A program made the position numbers and the translations under genes. Positions 19,643 to 30,200 of a DNA stretch of 64,000 nt are shown here, piece after piece; positions within the stretch are counted from its first letter, which is position 1, and every line of letters starts with the position of its first letter. Origin of the DNA: Pycnococcus provasolii (taxonomy: Eukaryota; Chlorophyta; Pseudoscourfieldiophyceae; Pseudoscourfieldiales); contig CP150564.1 in NCBI GenBank assembly GCA_049487715.1, positions 186,001 through 250,000 on the forward strand, in the 5' to 3' direction. The notes beneath the pieces are model-generated. The model did not search any database. It was not told the DNA's origin and was given only the letters and a program-made list of their open reading frames with translations.

Positions 19643-22600
19643 ATGAAGACGAGCACACAAACGAAAGCGAACTCAACAAATACGACAGGAATGTCAGGCT
19701 TCGAGGTCAAGCTTCGCGCGAGAATGCAACGCGCGCTTCTCCTTGCTCTCGCGTGTCTGACGTGCCTAGCGCCAAGCACACAAGCGAAGGATCTTCCGTG
19801 CGGCGATATCACATCCTCCATCACCGTCAAGTACTTGGACCAAAGCCTTCAACCAGACGGATCGTACGCCGTTCTCATGAAGTGCCAGGTATTCGTCAAG
19901 AGCGGTGCCTCCATCACATTCGAGCCTGGCGTGACCGTCAAGGCGCCCAAAACCGGAACAGACGGAAAGGCACCCGCGCTCGTCATCGAGCAAGGGGCGA
20001 AGATTGACGCCCAAGGAACGGCGGAGCTCCCAATCACGTTCACGACGAGCGAGACCCTTCCACCGCTCAGCTCAGACGACCCTGACAGCATAAAGAAGCA
20101 GCGCGGGCTGTGGGGTGGCGTCATCATATGTGGCAAGGCGCCAACCTCCAAGAGTGGAAACGGCAACAGTCTACCCGAGGTGGAAGGACTTAATCCCAGC
20201 GTGAAATATGGAGGAGACAACAGCGACGACGACTCCGGCATTCTGAGGTACGTGCGCGTGTGGCACGGAGGTGCGGTCATCGGCGCGGACAACGAGATCA
20301 ACGGCATCACGTTCGCGGGCGTGGGTTCCAGCACGATTGTGGAACACGTGGAGGTGGCCTACAACGCCGACGATGGCATCGAGTTCTTCGGAGGCACGGT
20401 GAACGTCAAGTACGCGAGCGTGCTCTTCGTCGAGGATGACGCTCTGGATACGGACGAAGGCTACCAGGGAAAGCTCCAGTTCGTCTTTGTGATGCTTGCC
20501 CACGACTCGCACCACGGCGCGGAGATGGACAGCATGACGGGCGGCGACGTCAACAGCCAGCCTCGCTCGTTCCCGCAGCTGTACAACGCGATGTTCGTCG
20601 GACGTGCCGGACCGCGGACCTCGGACCGCGACGACGCCATGCTCCGACTGCGCGAGGGCACGGGTGGTCGCTTCGCGAACATCATCATCACAAACATCGG
20701 GAGCGCCACTCCCGCAGTCAAGCAGGACCAGTGTGGCAGTGAGAAGCGCTCGTCGAACCTGGGAACTGCGTCGGCGGCGGGCGACAAGAACTACCTCTGG
20801 TTCGACTCCATGAACATCGTGCACTGCGGGATGAGCGAGGGGTGCCCGGAAATGACGATGTACGACCTCGACGCGTCGTGCAAGACTGATAATTCGAGCA
20901 TCGACGACAGGACGATGACCCGCGTCGACCCCGAGCTCATCCTGCTCCCTCGCACGAGCAACGAGTACACGAAGTTCCTCGACCCGCGCCCAGTCGAGGA
21001 TGGCACGTCGTACTCTAGTTTCTACAATCCAGAGCTCGACAGCTTCTTCGAGAGAACGGGATATCGCGGCGCATTTGGGCCGCATTTGTGGCTGGCACGC
21101 TGGTCGGCACTCGCGGATGAAGCAAAGCTGCCCGATGATATCTACGGCCGTGTGCTAAATGAGGACATCAAGGGAGTCGTGATGCTCAAGGCAAGCGACA
21201 CGAATCTTCTTGCCGCTCAGGTGCGCGTGAAGGCGGGCGCCACCTTGAATATCGAGCCGGGTGCAACCATCAGCTGCTACGCCGATGACGGCAGAGGTAA
21301 GGCTCCTTCGCTCATCATCGAGCAGGGTGCGAAGATCGTGGCGATGGGCACAGCCTCCAGTCCCATCACGTTCACTAGCGCGAAACCGCTAAAGCAGCGC
21401 AAGAGTAAGTCGTGGGGTGGCTTGATCATCCTCGGCAATGCCCCGATCTCGCAGGGAGGAACGAATCAAGTTGAGGGTATTGACGGAGGCACGTACGGTG
21501 GCAATGACCCGAACGACAACTCTGGCACGTTGCAATATGTGCGTGTGTGGTACGGAGGTGAAGTTGTCGGCACGAACAAAGAAATCAACGGCATCACATT
21601 CGCAGGCGTGGGCAAGGGCACAATCATTGATCACATCGAGGTTGCGTTCAACTTCGACGACGGTGTTGAATTCTTCGGCGGCACGGCGCAGGTGAAGTAC
21701 TTGTCATTGATTGCGAACGGCGATGACTCGATCGACACCGACGAGGGATATCAGGGCAAGATCCAGCACGCGTTTGTGATGCTCGGCTCATATGGCCACC
21801 ACGGCGTGGAGATGGACAGCAGGACGGGCGGCAACCTTGACTCACAGCCTCGCTCATTCCCGCAGCTGTACAACGCGCTGTTCATCGGCCAGAAGGATAT
21901 CATGCCGGCGAAGCTCAAGGCGGCGAGAAGCTCGGATGACCTGTCGGATGGCTTGATGCGGCTTCGCGAGGGCACGGGTGGAGAATTCGGCAACCTGATT
22001 CTCACGAATGTGCGTGACGTGGGCGTAAAGAACGACGACTGCAGCGCGTCAGTGAGGCACGTGCAGACGCGTGCAGACGCAACCTCGGTGTCTGGATTCG
22101 ACTATCTGTTTTTCTCGAGCAAGAACATCATACATGGTGCCAACAAGCCTTTCGATCAGGCGAGTGGATGCAGCGGCACACTGAGCTCTGCTCAAAATGC
22201 CAATCCTGACTTGGAAAGTGTTCCCCCTGGGCTGGACGAGGATTCGACATACATGGATCCTCGTCCAAAGGATAAATCTGTTGCCAGGCAGAATTTCGAC
22301 ACTGTACCGAGTGATGGCTTTTTCGACGATGTGTCATACAAGGGTGGATTTGATGATACCATCTGGCTATCAGGTTGGTCGTTTCTGGCGGACACCAATC
22401 GACTTCCCAGAGGAAGTCTGCCCTCCCGCGAATCATTGCTGTGCGGCGACATTACATCGTCGCGGACAATATCGGGCGTGGTATTCCTCAACTGTCAGAC
22501 ATTTGTCGCGTCTGGTGTGACGCTGACGATTCAGAAAGGAACGACGATCAAAGCTTCTGGCTCGACGAATGGCAAGGCGCCTGTCCTTGTCATCCAGCAA

Positions 22601-23971
22601 GGTGGTAAGATCAATGCCGTTGGCACGGCGGATGAGCCGATCACTTTCACATCCGCGGTTGCGCCAGCTGAATACAAGGACGTATCTAAGCATCCTTACG
22701 GTCTGTGGGGTGGCCTGATCATTTGCGGAAAGGCGCCAATCAACACCCGCGGCACGAAGATTGTTGAGGGTATCGAAGAAGGTGGAAAGGGCACGTACGG
22801 CGGCAACGATCCGACAGACAACTCGGGAACCCTGCAGTACGTGCGCGTGTGGCACGGAGGTGCTGTGATCGGTAAGGATAATGAAATCAATGGCATCACG
22901 TTCGCAGGCGTGGGCAAGGGCACGAAAGTTTCGCACATCGAGGTGGCGTTCAACGCGGATGATGGAGTGGAGTTCTTCGGCGGCACCGTGGATGTGAAAT
23001 ACATGAGTGTGATGTACGCGGAGGACGACGCGATTGACACGGACGAGGGATACCAGGGTCGTATTCAGTTCGCTTTCGTCGTGCTTGGCAAGAACTCGCA
23101 CCACGGCACTGAGATGGACAGCAAGGAGGAGAAAGATGCGAATGACCAGACGCGTTCGTTCCCGCAACTGTACAACGCGCTATTTGTCTCGCATCTGCAG
23201 CACTCCCCGGAGTCTCGAATGTCCGACGATCTGATTCCCGCGGTGATGCGCCTGCGTGAGGGTACAGGCGGTGAGTTTGGCAACATCATCATGACGAACG
23301 TCGTGAACGTGGGTATTCATCAGGACAAGTGTGCCGGGGAAATTCGCACTTCGAACCTGCCGAGACCTGAGTTTGGTCGACCTGGATACTTGTGGTTCTC
23401 GCAGAACAACATCATCTACGGGCCAGGTATGGCTTTTCAACTCAATCCTGGATGCGGAGGTATATCGAATATTATCCGCGACGATCCAAACTTGGGGTCT
23501 ATACCGTCTGAGCCTGATCCGACAATGCTCGCAATCGACCCGCGCCCTCTGCCGAATGGTGCAGCCTTCGAGAACATCGACCAAGTCCCGCAGGATGACT
23601 TTTTCGAGGACGTCACTTTCAAGGGAGCATTCGGATCGGAAGAGTCAGGCAATTGGTTGCAAAAGTTCTCGTTCCTTTCTGTGGCAGATAAGCTGTATTA
23701 CTCGGGAACCCCCGAGGTTAAGCGGGTTGTGCAGAAAGAAACAGTGACTGTCACGAGTACAAGTAAGGAGCAGGATGACTCGCTCGCCGCCATTATTGGT
23801 GGTATCGTCGGCTTTGTTGCCCTAGTCGGTATAATTTGCTCGGCCTACATGTTCTATCAGAGAGCTCTGATAAAGAGACAGTACGACCGCCTCGTCTCTG
23901 ACTTCCAAAGATCGCAGATGGAGATGGAAATGTCATCGAGGACAGGTTCTGTGGCTGGCGCCACAGTGTAA
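19643..23971 (+). CDS. Triple-repeat, bacterial-like beta-strand surface protein with C-terminal membrane anchor
   Basis: The first ATG in frame is 19643, after a (GAGT)n tract, giving 1,442 residues; ATGs at 19691 and 19724 are alternatives, the last placing a hydrophobic signal sequence (LLLALACLTCLA) at the very start. Three copies of one domain of about 430 residues follow, at about 45-480, 500-910 and 930-1345. Each begins with a strand-rich segment ending PITFT, then GLWGG-ii-GKAP, YGG-ND-SG-L-YVRVWHGG, the near-invariant NEINGITFAGVG, H-EVA-N-DDG-EFFGGT, DDA-DTDEGYQG, HHG-EMDS and RSFPQLYNA. I know this pattern from secreted Bacteroidetes proteins with parallel-beta/lipoprotein-like architecture. 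A transmembrane helix (AAIIGGIVGFVALVGIICSA) at about 1380-1402 and a short cytosolic tail follow. It is probably a cell-surface adhesin or scaffold. Horizontal origin with internal triplication is inferred. Confidence 0.8.
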   Translation: MKTSTQTKANSTNTTGMSGFEVKLRARMQRALLLALACLTCLAPSTQAKDLPCGDITSSITVKYLDQSLQPDGSYAVLMKCQVFVKSGASITFEPGVTVKAPKTGTDGKAPALVIEQGAKIDAQGTAELPITFTTSETLPPLSSDDPDSIKKQRGLWGGVIICGKAPTSKSGNGNSLPEVEGLNPSVKYGGDNSDDDSGILRYVRVWHGGAVIGADNEINGITFAGVGSSTIVEHVEVAYNADDGIEFFGGTVNVKYASVLFVEDDALDTDEGYQGKLQFVFVMLAHDSHHGAEMDSMTGGDVNSQPRSFPQLYNAMFVGRAGPRTSDRDDAMLRLREGTGGRFANIIITNIGSATPAVKQDQCGSEKRSSNLGTASAAGDKNYLWFDSMNIVHCGMSEGCPEMTMYDLDASCKTDNSSIDDRTMTRVDPELILLPRTSNEYTKFLDPRPVEDGTSYSSFYNPELDSFFERTGYRGAFGPHLWLARWSALADEAKLPDDIYGRVLNEDIKGVVMLKASDTNLLAAQVRVKAGATLNIEPGATISCYADDGRGKAPSLIIEQGAKIVAMGTASSPITFTSAKPLKQRKSKSWGGLIILGNAPISQGGTNQVEGIDGGTYGGNDPNDNSGTLQYVRVWYGGEVVGTNKEINGITFAGVGKGTIIDHIEVAFNFDDGVEFFGGTAQVKYLSLIANGDDSIDTDEGYQGKIQHAFVMLGSYGHHGVEMDSRTGGNLDSQPRSFPQLYNALFIGQKDIMPAKLKAARSSDDLSDGLMRLREGTGGEFGNLILTNVRDVGVKNDDCSASVRHVQTRADATSVSGFDYLFFSSKNIIHGANKPFDQASGCSGTLSSAQNANPDLESVPPGLDEDSTYMDPRPKDKSVARQNFDTVPSDGFFDDVSYKGGFDDTIWLSGWSFLADTNRLPRGSLPSRESLLCGDITSSRTISGVVFLNCQTFVASGVTLTIQKGTTIKASGSTNGKAPVLVIQQGGKINAVGTADEPITFTSAVAPAEYKDVSKHPYGLWGGLIICGKAPINTRGTKIVEGIEEGGKGTYGGNDPTDNSGTLQYVRVWHGGAVIGKDNEINGITFAGVGKGTKVSHIEVAFNADDGVEFFGGTVDVKYMSVMYAEDDAIDTDEGYQGRIQFAFVVLGKNSHHGTEMDSKEEKDANDQTRSFPQLYNALFVSHLQHSPESRMSDDLIPAVMRLREGTGGEFGNIIMTNVVNVGIHQDKCAGEIRTSNLPRPEFGRPGYLWFSQNNIIYGPGMAFQLNPGCGGISNIIRDDPNLGSIPSEPDPTMLAIDPRPLPNGAAFENIDQVPQDDFFEDVTFKGAFGSEESGNWLQKFSFLSVADKLYYSGTPEVKRVVQKETVTVTSTSKEQDDSLAAIIGGIVGFVALVGIICSAYMFYQRALIKRQYDRLVSDFQRSQMEMEMSSRTGSVAGATV

Positions 23972-24275
23972 TGGTGTTGCGCACAGACAACCTTTTTCCT
24001 TCTCTCTGAGACACTTATGTTCAAAAATTAATAAAAATAAAGAACCGTACTTATATATCAAAGGCGTTTTCATTCAAAAAATAAACAAATAAAATGTGGC
24101 TTTCGTATAACAAATAAACGACAATGACTCCAAACGGTGCACCAAGCCCTCTGTATTCGTTTGCTTTTTGCACCATTCCCCCCACATACCCCAATTTGTA
24201 AAAGAGCTCAATATGTGCACCCACAGCGACATGAAATGCCATCGCGCAAGTGACTTTCTATCGACGGGATCAGAT
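23972..24275. other. Convergent 3' spacer
   Basis: This is an AT-rich 304-base stretch between two convergent stops, with AATAAAAATAAAG near 24030 and several TTTATTTG-like runs in antisense near 24080-24115 that could serve 3'-end formation for either gene. No gene is seen. Confidence 0.5.
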
Positions 24276-27200
24276 TCAGTCATCTCCTAATCCGTGCAGC
24301 CGATAAAAGCGAAGTCGCATCTTACGATCCTTCGCGCCACACAGCGAAATGTAGTCCAGAGCCTCCGTAACGCTGGCTGACCCGGCGCTCGCATTGAACA
24401 CCTGCATGCTCGAGTTGGCGTCCGCCGACTCAACGCGTAGCAGGACATCACCAGCCTTAACGCCCGCCCCGTGGGCATTGGTTCCCTCAGCAACATCCTC
24501 GACGCTAAGCTCGCCACTGCGCCGAGCATTCAGAATAATTCCGAGCGGGCGCTGGAGCACCACCTCGTACTCCTCGCGGCGATATGAGCTTGGGCTGCCG
24601 ACAAAGCCAGCCGTGAAGATGTCTGCGACCGTCGCGAGATTGAATGTTGTGCGCCGGGCCGGTGTGCGCGTTTCGCTGCTTTCTCCTCTCTCGCCACTTG
24701 CAGTTCGGTCTTCTGCTGTCTTCGGTGCATCTGAAAACCGTTGCCTCGTCTCGAAGAAATCATACGAGCGCTTCATCGGCGAAACGCCCGTCGAGCTCGA
24801 TCCTTCGCCGCCAGCCATCGCGCTCGCCGAGCGCTGAGCAGCGGCATGGCGATTTCGGTATCGCACCATGCGCACGATCGCCTTCCATTCGTTCGCCTCC
24901 TGCTTCGCGCTCAGCAGTTGATCTTGCATGACCTTTACTTCCTCATCCACGTTTCCACGCGGCTTTCTCTGCAAGATATCCACCTGGGTTTTAAGTGAAT
25001 CAAGCGACATTTGCTTTTCCTGCAAAGATAATTGAACTTCGGCCAACTGACGCTCGGCTTTTTCCCTGCGGACTTCCGCATTCGCTAGTCGGCTCTGGGA
25101 GGTTGCGAGCTCGATCGACGCGCGCCTATCAGCGGGTGAGGTACTGCGCGAACCAGTAGGACTTTTCAAATTGCCAGTTGCCGCGAGCTGAGCTCGCAGA
25201 TCATCGACCTGCCTGCCAAGCTGCTTCACCTCATCCTTATGACCGTCGTGAATGTCCTTCTTCTCGCGCGCAAACTCGCCGATTTGCTTCGAAATAAGCT
25301 GGCTCTTTTCGATCAGCTTTGTCGAAGTGCGATCGCATTCGGACGTTTTCGCGTCTAAGTCTCGTTCGAGCGTCGCGACGCGTGATGCAAGGTCGTTGTG
25401 GAACTCCTTCTCGTCTAGACGGCGGCGACGCTCCTCCTCGAGCTCCTGGCGAAGATGAATCACGCTCGCGCGAAGAGTTGTGTCCTCTTTCTCGGTCCTT
25501 TCCTGAGTGTTTCGCAGTTCAGAATGCACCTTGCGCACCGCAGAGGCGGCCACCTGGCGTGTGCGCTCGCCTTGTCGTTTAAATTTATCCTCGCGGAAGT
25601 ATCGGTAGACGGTTCGCCATCGGCTCTGCGCGAGCCTTTCGCGAGCTGAGGATAGCTCCATGTCAAATTCGCTGTTCGCCTGCTGAAGACGGTAGATCTC
25701 TTCGTGCATATCCCCAAACTCGCTTTCCGCGAGTGTTTTCAGTCGTTCCTGCGCGTGCATGTTGGAACGGAGTTCGTCAAGCTCGTCGCGCATGCGCCTC
25801 TGCTTGTCATACCCGATGCGGCGCGCAACCTTCGCCGCAACGTGCCACTCACAAGCCTTGATAGCGAGCCGCCAGTTGCGACGCCTCAGTCCAGCAATGA
25901 TGCCACCGAATTCCTCCACCATGATGCCACGCCTCAGGTCGCACTTGAACGCGTACGCCATCTCCCGACGCATGCGCTTCTGGTGCAGAACCCCGGATGC
26001 AGTTATGCGCCAAAGGCGGCGATAAAGGTGCCTGCGCCGCTCAAGTTCGCCGCGTAGAACGCCCTCCCGAACGCCCTTCTTCACGGCAATGATGAGGCGG
26101 TGCTGCTTGCCCTCGCGCCATATCTGCCGCCAGTAGCGATAGAACTTGAGCCAGGTTGCCTTTCGAACCTTAGCGAATGCCTCCTTGTCCGCGCGAGTCA
26201 CAGTAAGCCAGCTGCGGTACGCCCCGAGCAGATTTACGAGGCGCCAGCGTCGCACAACCTTTGAAGCCTTCTGGCGCATGAGTTTATCTTTCCTGACTTT
26301 GGTGCGCCACCGAAGAAATGCTGGCGCGTAACTGCGCTTCGACCAACGCAGTATCATCCTACACGTGCTTGATCGATGGCGCTTGTTCGTGGTTTGCACT
26401 TGCTTCCAGGAATTGAATGCCGCAAATTCGCGTTGCTTTCTCATTCGCCCCAGCACGGCACGCGCAGCGCGTTTGCGAGACGTGAGAAAGGAAACCCGAC
26501 TCTTCCACCCTCTTAACGCACTTCCTGCCGCACGAAGGCTGATTTTTGCAAAGGTCTGGCGCAGGAAGTTTCGACGCGACCGCACCACCTGGTGATTCTC
26601 GCTCCAGGCATCCCACGCCATGCACATTGCAAAGCGAGTCATGCGATTGGTCGCATGAATGAGCACACGGCGGGAATGACGCAGCTGCTGGGCTTTCGAC
26701 GACCATGCATTCATAGCCATACGCACAGTGCGCTTGCGAAATGCGGCACCCGCCTTTGACATAGCCTGAACACGCCGCTTCGCATTCGCCTCGCGGCTGC
26801 GAAAGCGCATCCACTGCGCCATCGCGCGACCGAGACGCCCGTGCTGCATCCGCTTCAGTACACGCGTAGCTGACTGCTGCAGGCGCTTGCGAAGTCCCAC
26901 ATTATCCTTCATGGACTGAAAGGCGGCACCCATGATGCGTTTCGGCCAGCGGCGCAGTGCCCGACGCGCAGCCTCCCGCACACTGCGGCTCCGCCCAAAG
27001 CTTTCGATCCACAGGTCGAATGCCTTCACCATCATCACATTAGCTACGCGGTGCAGAGCGCGCCTGTGAATTCGCTGGCGAGCTTTTGCTTCGGCGTGCT
27101 GATCGCACCACCCCGTGAAGTAAGAGTGCAGGCCACGAAACAATTTTTTCCGCTGCAAGTTGCGAAAGCGCCGACGACGCGCCCCGCTCTCTACAGTTTC

Positions 27201-30200
27201 CTCCTTCCATGCTCGAACGACGTGCTGCAGAATGTGGATGGCTCGGTCCTTTATCAGGCGAGAGCACTTGCGCCGGATTGCTCCTTGCTTCACGGCAAAT
27301 TCAGACCACGCTTCGATTGCGCGTCGCTCTGCATGCATGATGATTCGCATCGCCACGACTCGCATGCGAGCTCGGAGGTGCTTTTGTTTGCGCACATATC
27401 TGGCCCAATGGACCATGGTCTGCTGGAAGTGCTCTCGATAATGACGCTTCACAAATCGCGAGATGCGAAGGTTCCTCAAGGCGAGCAAATGCCATGCTAG
27501 AGCGTACATGTGCAGCGTGGCGAACTTTCGCCGCATGACAGTTTTTCCAATCGCCAGATCGCGATATGTAATCACATCCTGAACCTCCTCATACCAGGCC
27601 CAAAAGACCTCCGACTTGAACTCGCGGAAGATTCGGGCTAGGATTAACTGCGCGCGATGTTGAATGTAGTGCTCCTTCAGCACGTACATGAGCCAGGCTC
27701 TCGAGAACTCGATCAGCACCGCGTGTTGAACCTTTTTGAGCTGACGACCGAGCAAGCGCCGCATCGACTTCTGGTGGTGCGCTGCTTCGTACCAATCCTC
27801 CATCGCGTACACAAGTTCGCGTTTCATGTGGCGTATAAAGCGCTTGCCTGCCTCACGTCTTCGTTTCACTTCACCGACTCGAGCCACTGCCCACCATTCC
27901 GAGAAGACACGACGCTCCGCATGGGCGAGCGCAAACGTCGTGACACGCATGAGTTCGCGCCTACGATCGTGCTCGTCCCACACGAACTGACGAAAAGATT
28001 CGAAGACTAGCCGGAACGTGTTATGCCTGTGCAGCTGCTGCATGACAAACACGGGTTTGGTAGAGCTCGAGGACAGTTGCCACTGCGCAAACCACGCGTG
28101 GAAGACATTATCTATCAAGTGAATGTCGTGGTTCCGCAGAACCATCATGATGCGGTGACGTTCCACGTGTTGGTGATCCATGAAGTCGTGCCATGCGTCG
28201 AAGCACATAACCTCCCATCGATGGGTCATCATCGTTCGGACGTGATGGACAATGTGCTTTTGTCGCCTTCGTTCATGAACGAGATCATACCACGATTCAA
28301 TCATCCGAGCGGATGCGTGATGTTTCATGCGCAGCGCAGCACGAGCAAGCAAGCTGTCGCGTCGCTTGTGCTCGTCAAGTGCATGAACGAATCCTTCGAA
28401 GGCTGTGTGCAAGTGTCGTAGAGCGAGACGAGCAATCACCTTGCGCGCCAACGTTTTACGCTCCTTGGAAGTTCCCACAACCTCGTTCCACACGTTCCAC
28501 GCACGCATTTCCGTGTGCATCAATGCCCTTTTGATTGCTCGATTCGCCCTAGAGCGTCCAGTCTTGCAATGCTTGTGAAATTCTTTGAACGCATTGAATG
28601 CCGAGTGGCAGCGATGGTTCTTCATCTTGAGCACCGCAGCTTTCACCCGGTTCCTATGGCCCCTGTGATGCATGCACGCCTCTTGGAACGCATGAAAGGC
28701 ATGGCTGCGGCGACTGTCACGCAGTCTTCCGATCACGCGGCCAATCTTCCGACGCCTTGTGGCGCGGAATTTCGACTCCGCCGACCATTCCTCGAACCGA
28801 AAGTACAGCTTCAGGTGTCCGAGCACCGTGTAGGCAACGCGCTTCACGCATCGCCAGCGGTGGAGTTCCCGACTCACTTGTCCCCACGCCTTGAATGAAG
28901 TTTTCTGGGTCCTAGTCAGCCCATGCGCTAGTGCGAGCTGTGCACGTCGTTTTCGCACTTTCGACTCGTGCACGGCGGTAACGAACAGGTGGAAAGCCTG
29001 CCTGTGGTCTTCCTCGATTTGCATGCGGATAGCCTTCTCGAGCGCCATCTCGGCTTCAGCGACAAAGCCGCGTCGCATCCTCGACGAGCTGAACGGGTTA
29101 TGGCCCGTGACCATGCCGATGGACGCATTTCGCATGCGGCTCGTAAGCGGCGTGCGCAGCTCGGGCATCATCGATGCTGTAGATTGCCTGGCTGGGGTGG
29201 CGTACGGGTCATTCATGCCCATTCCCATGCCTCCCAACGACGAGCGCCTGCTGGTGGCGCCAATCATCTTCGCGGCACCAATCACGCTACGGCGCGGTGG
29301 CATGCCACTGCCCCGTTGTTCCGTCCTCGGCGTTGCCGTCGCTGTCGTGGATGGAAGGAGTGACGATCGCTTCGACGTGGAAGGTGGCGTCTTGTCTGCC
29401 ACCGTCGTCGTCGGGCTACCAAATGCCGCATCCATTGCCGAAGTCGCGGGTGAGAGCGCGTGCTCTCCCCCAGGCGAAGCCTTCACAGCTGAGCTGGGCG
29501 TCGCCGTCGTCGTCGTCGTCGCGCTCTCTCTAGCTGGCGGCGGCGGAGAAGGGGTTTTGGCTGCGGCTGTTGTTGTTGGAGGTGGTGCGTTGGCGGCGGC
29601 GGCGGTGGCGGCGGCGGCGGCGGTGGCTGTCTTCGTTGATGGTGGTGGTGATGGTGACGTTCGTGTGGCAGCGGCGTCGGTGGTGGCGGTGGTTGAGGGT
29701 GAAGGCTGCGCGACAGGGGGGGATGATGACGATGGCGACGAGGTGGTGGTGGTGGTGGTAGCGGCGGCAGCAGCGGCAGTTGGCGGTGTTGGATTCGCCG
29801 TCGCAGACTTTGGCGGCGTCGTGCGCCCGAGTGCCGAAGACACCCGCGACGCCTCCTCAGCCGCACGTCTCGCCGGCGACGCCGGTTCGGACTCCTTCTC
29901 CGGCATCTCCGCCGGTTTGCTCGCACTTTCGAGGCTCGACGACGCAGCCTCGGCGGCACGAAGGGGAGATTTGCTCCTTGCACTCGACGACGTCCTTGCC
30001 TGCGGTGTGGTGGCGGTGCCGCCTGCTGCCGGCCTGGCTGGCGATGGCTTGGCTGGCGACATGGACGCGGCCGCGCCAAGGTACGCGCAGTAGAAGCTCC
30101 ACTCCTCGCGTGATATGCGCGCCGTGGCGTCCGCCCCGAGTTCGCCGAGGATCTTCGCGAATGCGCGCTTCTTCGCGGCGAACGCCGGTTCGCTCGACGC

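Noticed and set aside
20171-21085. Minus-strand open frames inside the triple-repeat surface protein gene
   Set aside because: Arg/Val/His-rich shadow of the plus-strand repeats; recurs wherever the repeat recurs.
28891-30093. Long plus-strand open frame (about 400 codons) opposite the giant SFI1-type gene
   Set aside because: It is the antisense of the Thr/Ala/Pro-rich, disordered region; its Val/Ala runs simply mirror those codons and no domain is visible.
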